DNA of 6,281 nucleotides, taken from Prevotellaceae bacterium. Lineage in GTDB: Bacteria > Bacteroidota > Bacteroidia > Bacteroidales > UBA932. The position numbers and the translations under genes were made by a program. The DNA is taken from assembly GCA_031288885.1 (NCBI GenBank), contig JAITQP010000252.1:1-6281 (forward strand), written 5' to 3'. Below the pieces are notes generated by a model. That model was not told the origin of the DNA and ran no database searches. It saw only the letters and a program-made list of their open reading frames with translations. Below, one piece after another: positions 5,844 through 6,281 of the stretch (position 1 is the stretch's first letter; each line of letters starts with the position of its first letter).

Positions 5844-6045
5844 GGAGTTCAACGAAGTTAATCCAGCGTCGCACGCTTTGCGCCCCACCCCACCCCGTGC
5901 AGGTTACGCGGGTATGCACTGACGCGAAGCATGCTTTTCCGAATTGCTTTGCTCCGTTCGCAGTGATAAAATAGCATCAGACATATTATTAGCACATTAC
6001 AAACTCTTTTTTCCTCGTATAGTGGGTTCGGGGATCGCAATGACG
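5821..6045. repeat. Nested inverted-repeat element (MITE-like)
   Basis: The 225-bp segment has perfect 11-bp inverted ends: CGTCATTGCGA at 5821-5831 and TCGCAATGACG at 6035-6045. Within it, 5823-5843 is also an imperfect inverted copy of 5946-5966, with 18 of 21 positions complementary and the other three transitions. Smaller hairpins lie in the interior, AGCGT-CGC-ACGCT (5865-5877) and GTGCA/TGCAC (5897-5901 with 5915-5919). It codes for no transposase, so it would be a non-autonomous or non-mobile repeat. A target-site duplication could not be identified, and the true boundaries are uncertain. Confidence 0.55.
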
Positions 6046-6088
6046 GAAAACAACCTTTTGAGACATCCTCCTACAACGTGTCATAATA

Positions 6089-6126
6089 AGAAAAAAAAAC
6101 AAAAAGGGCGGGTTTAAAACCCACCC
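6089..6126 (-). terminator. Strong minus-strand Rho-independent terminator
   Basis: On the minus strand, GGGTGGGTT (6126-6118) pairs with AACCCGCCC (6114-6106) around a three-base loop, with a single G-U pair. It is followed by five T, one G and nine T (6105-6091). On the plus strand the same site has an A-C mismatch and no T-tract, so the direction is clear. It implies a leftward transcript entering from the right edge of the window. Confidence 0.8.
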
Positions 6127-6173
6127 CGACATCAAACTCTTAAAAAGTGTTAATGGCCAAACCAAAATTTTAA

Positions 6174-6192
6174 ATGCCGCCTCCGGCGGCAT
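6174..6192. repeat. 8-bp GC-rich hairpin
   Basis: ATGCCGCC (6174-6181) and GGCGGCAT (6185-6192) form a perfect stem with a TCC loop. On the minus strand it is followed by TTAAAATTTTGG, a poor T-tract, so it may be a weak first terminator ahead of the stronger one at 6089-6126. Confidence 0.7.
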
Positions 6193-6193
6193 A

Positions 6194-6245
6194 GCGATCT
6201 TCGCCTGTCCTGCTTCGCTCCGCTTCGCAGACCGGCGAAGATCGC
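6194..6245. repeat. Long inverted repeat with 12-bp perfect stem
   Basis: GCGATCTTCGCC (6194-6205) is the exact reverse complement of GGCGAAGATCGC (6234-6245). Pairing resumes inside after one mismatch with GTC/GAC (6207-6209 with 6230-6232). The loop (6211-6229) contains GCTTCGC twice (6212-6218 and 6222-6228) and the string GCTTCGCTCCGC, the reverse complement of the core GCGGAGCGAAGC at 5832-5843. It is a structured intergenic repeat, probably related to the element to its left. Confidence 0.7.
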
Positions 6246-6281
6246 GGTTTGCTTACAGGAAAGAACGGACATCAGTAAACT

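Larger units (their letters stand above)
5752..6281. other. Gene-free, repeat-rich intergenic region
   Basis: No convincing gene was found on either strand. The short minus-strand frames here run through a terminator or are made of repeat sequence, and none shows a family motif. The region holds direct and inverted copies of a dispersed CGTCATTGCGAG element, a CCCCACCCCACCCC tract (5883-5896), a minus-strand terminator (6089-6126), an 8-bp hairpin (6174-6192) and a long stem (6194-6245). No clear terminator for the glycosyltransferase unit is seen; GTTG-CTG-CAAC (5759-5769) is a weak hairpin without a T-tract. Confidence 0.8.

Noticed and set aside
6135..6151. AACTCTT/AAGTGTT imperfect hairpin between the terminator and the GC hairpin
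   Set aside because: It is short, A/T-rich and has an internal mismatch, so chance is the simplest explanation.
5858..6192. Two small minus-strand frames (5858-6040 and 5989-6192) encoding 60 and 67 residues
   Set aside because: The first is made of the dispersed repeat read as protein (HCERSKAIRK-like), and the second runs straight through the minus-strand terminator. Neither has a credible leader or family motif.

Overview
The window reads as chromosomal DNA from a member of the Bacteroidota (Bacteroidales-like). Three upstream regions carry an exact copy of the phylum's TAnnTTTG -7 promoter element. Genes lack Shine-Dalgarno motifs and have A/T-rich leaders. The glycogen branching enzyme is of the eukaryote-like type common in this phylum. 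The coding DNA is fairly G+C-rich, while the left edge and the intergenic leaders are A+T-rich. This placement is inferred from sequence features, not from a database match.

Layout, left to right. Positions 2-232 hold a broken piece of an IS4-type transposase. Positions 344-427 hold a tRNA-Leu(CAA) gene with its own promoter and a strong terminator. On the minus strand, converging on the tRNA, lies a two-gene unit: a CvpA-like membrane protein (1188-1730) followed by tsaB (490-1179), a subunit of the t6A tRNA-modification machinery. A 110-bp divergent intergenic region (1731-1840) carries back-to-back candidate promoters. It is followed by glgB (1841-3823), which ends in a hairpin terminator. 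A new promoter then drives an apparent two-gene unit: an inositol-monophosphatase-family enzyme (3920-4711) and a family 2 glycosyltransferase (4735-5751).

The last 530 bases (5752-6281) have no convincing gene. They contain several layers of repeats: a 14-bp-period repeat that forms the end of the glycosyltransferase gene, tandem and inverted copies of a dispersed CGTCATTGCGAG-type element, a strong minus-strand terminator and two GC-rich hairpins. The terminator implies a leftward gene ending at or beyond the right edge.

The genes are mostly housekeeping: tRNA and tRNA modification, glycogen branching, a sugar- or inositol-phosphate phosphatase and surface-glycan assembly. I see no defence, secretion or biosynthetic system and no new multi-gene system. 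The best leads are the mismatched acceptor stem of the tRNA-Leu, which looks like a hybrid of two leucine tRNAs, and the intergenic repeat element, whose inverted-repeat mismatches all become G-U pairs in plus-strand RNA.
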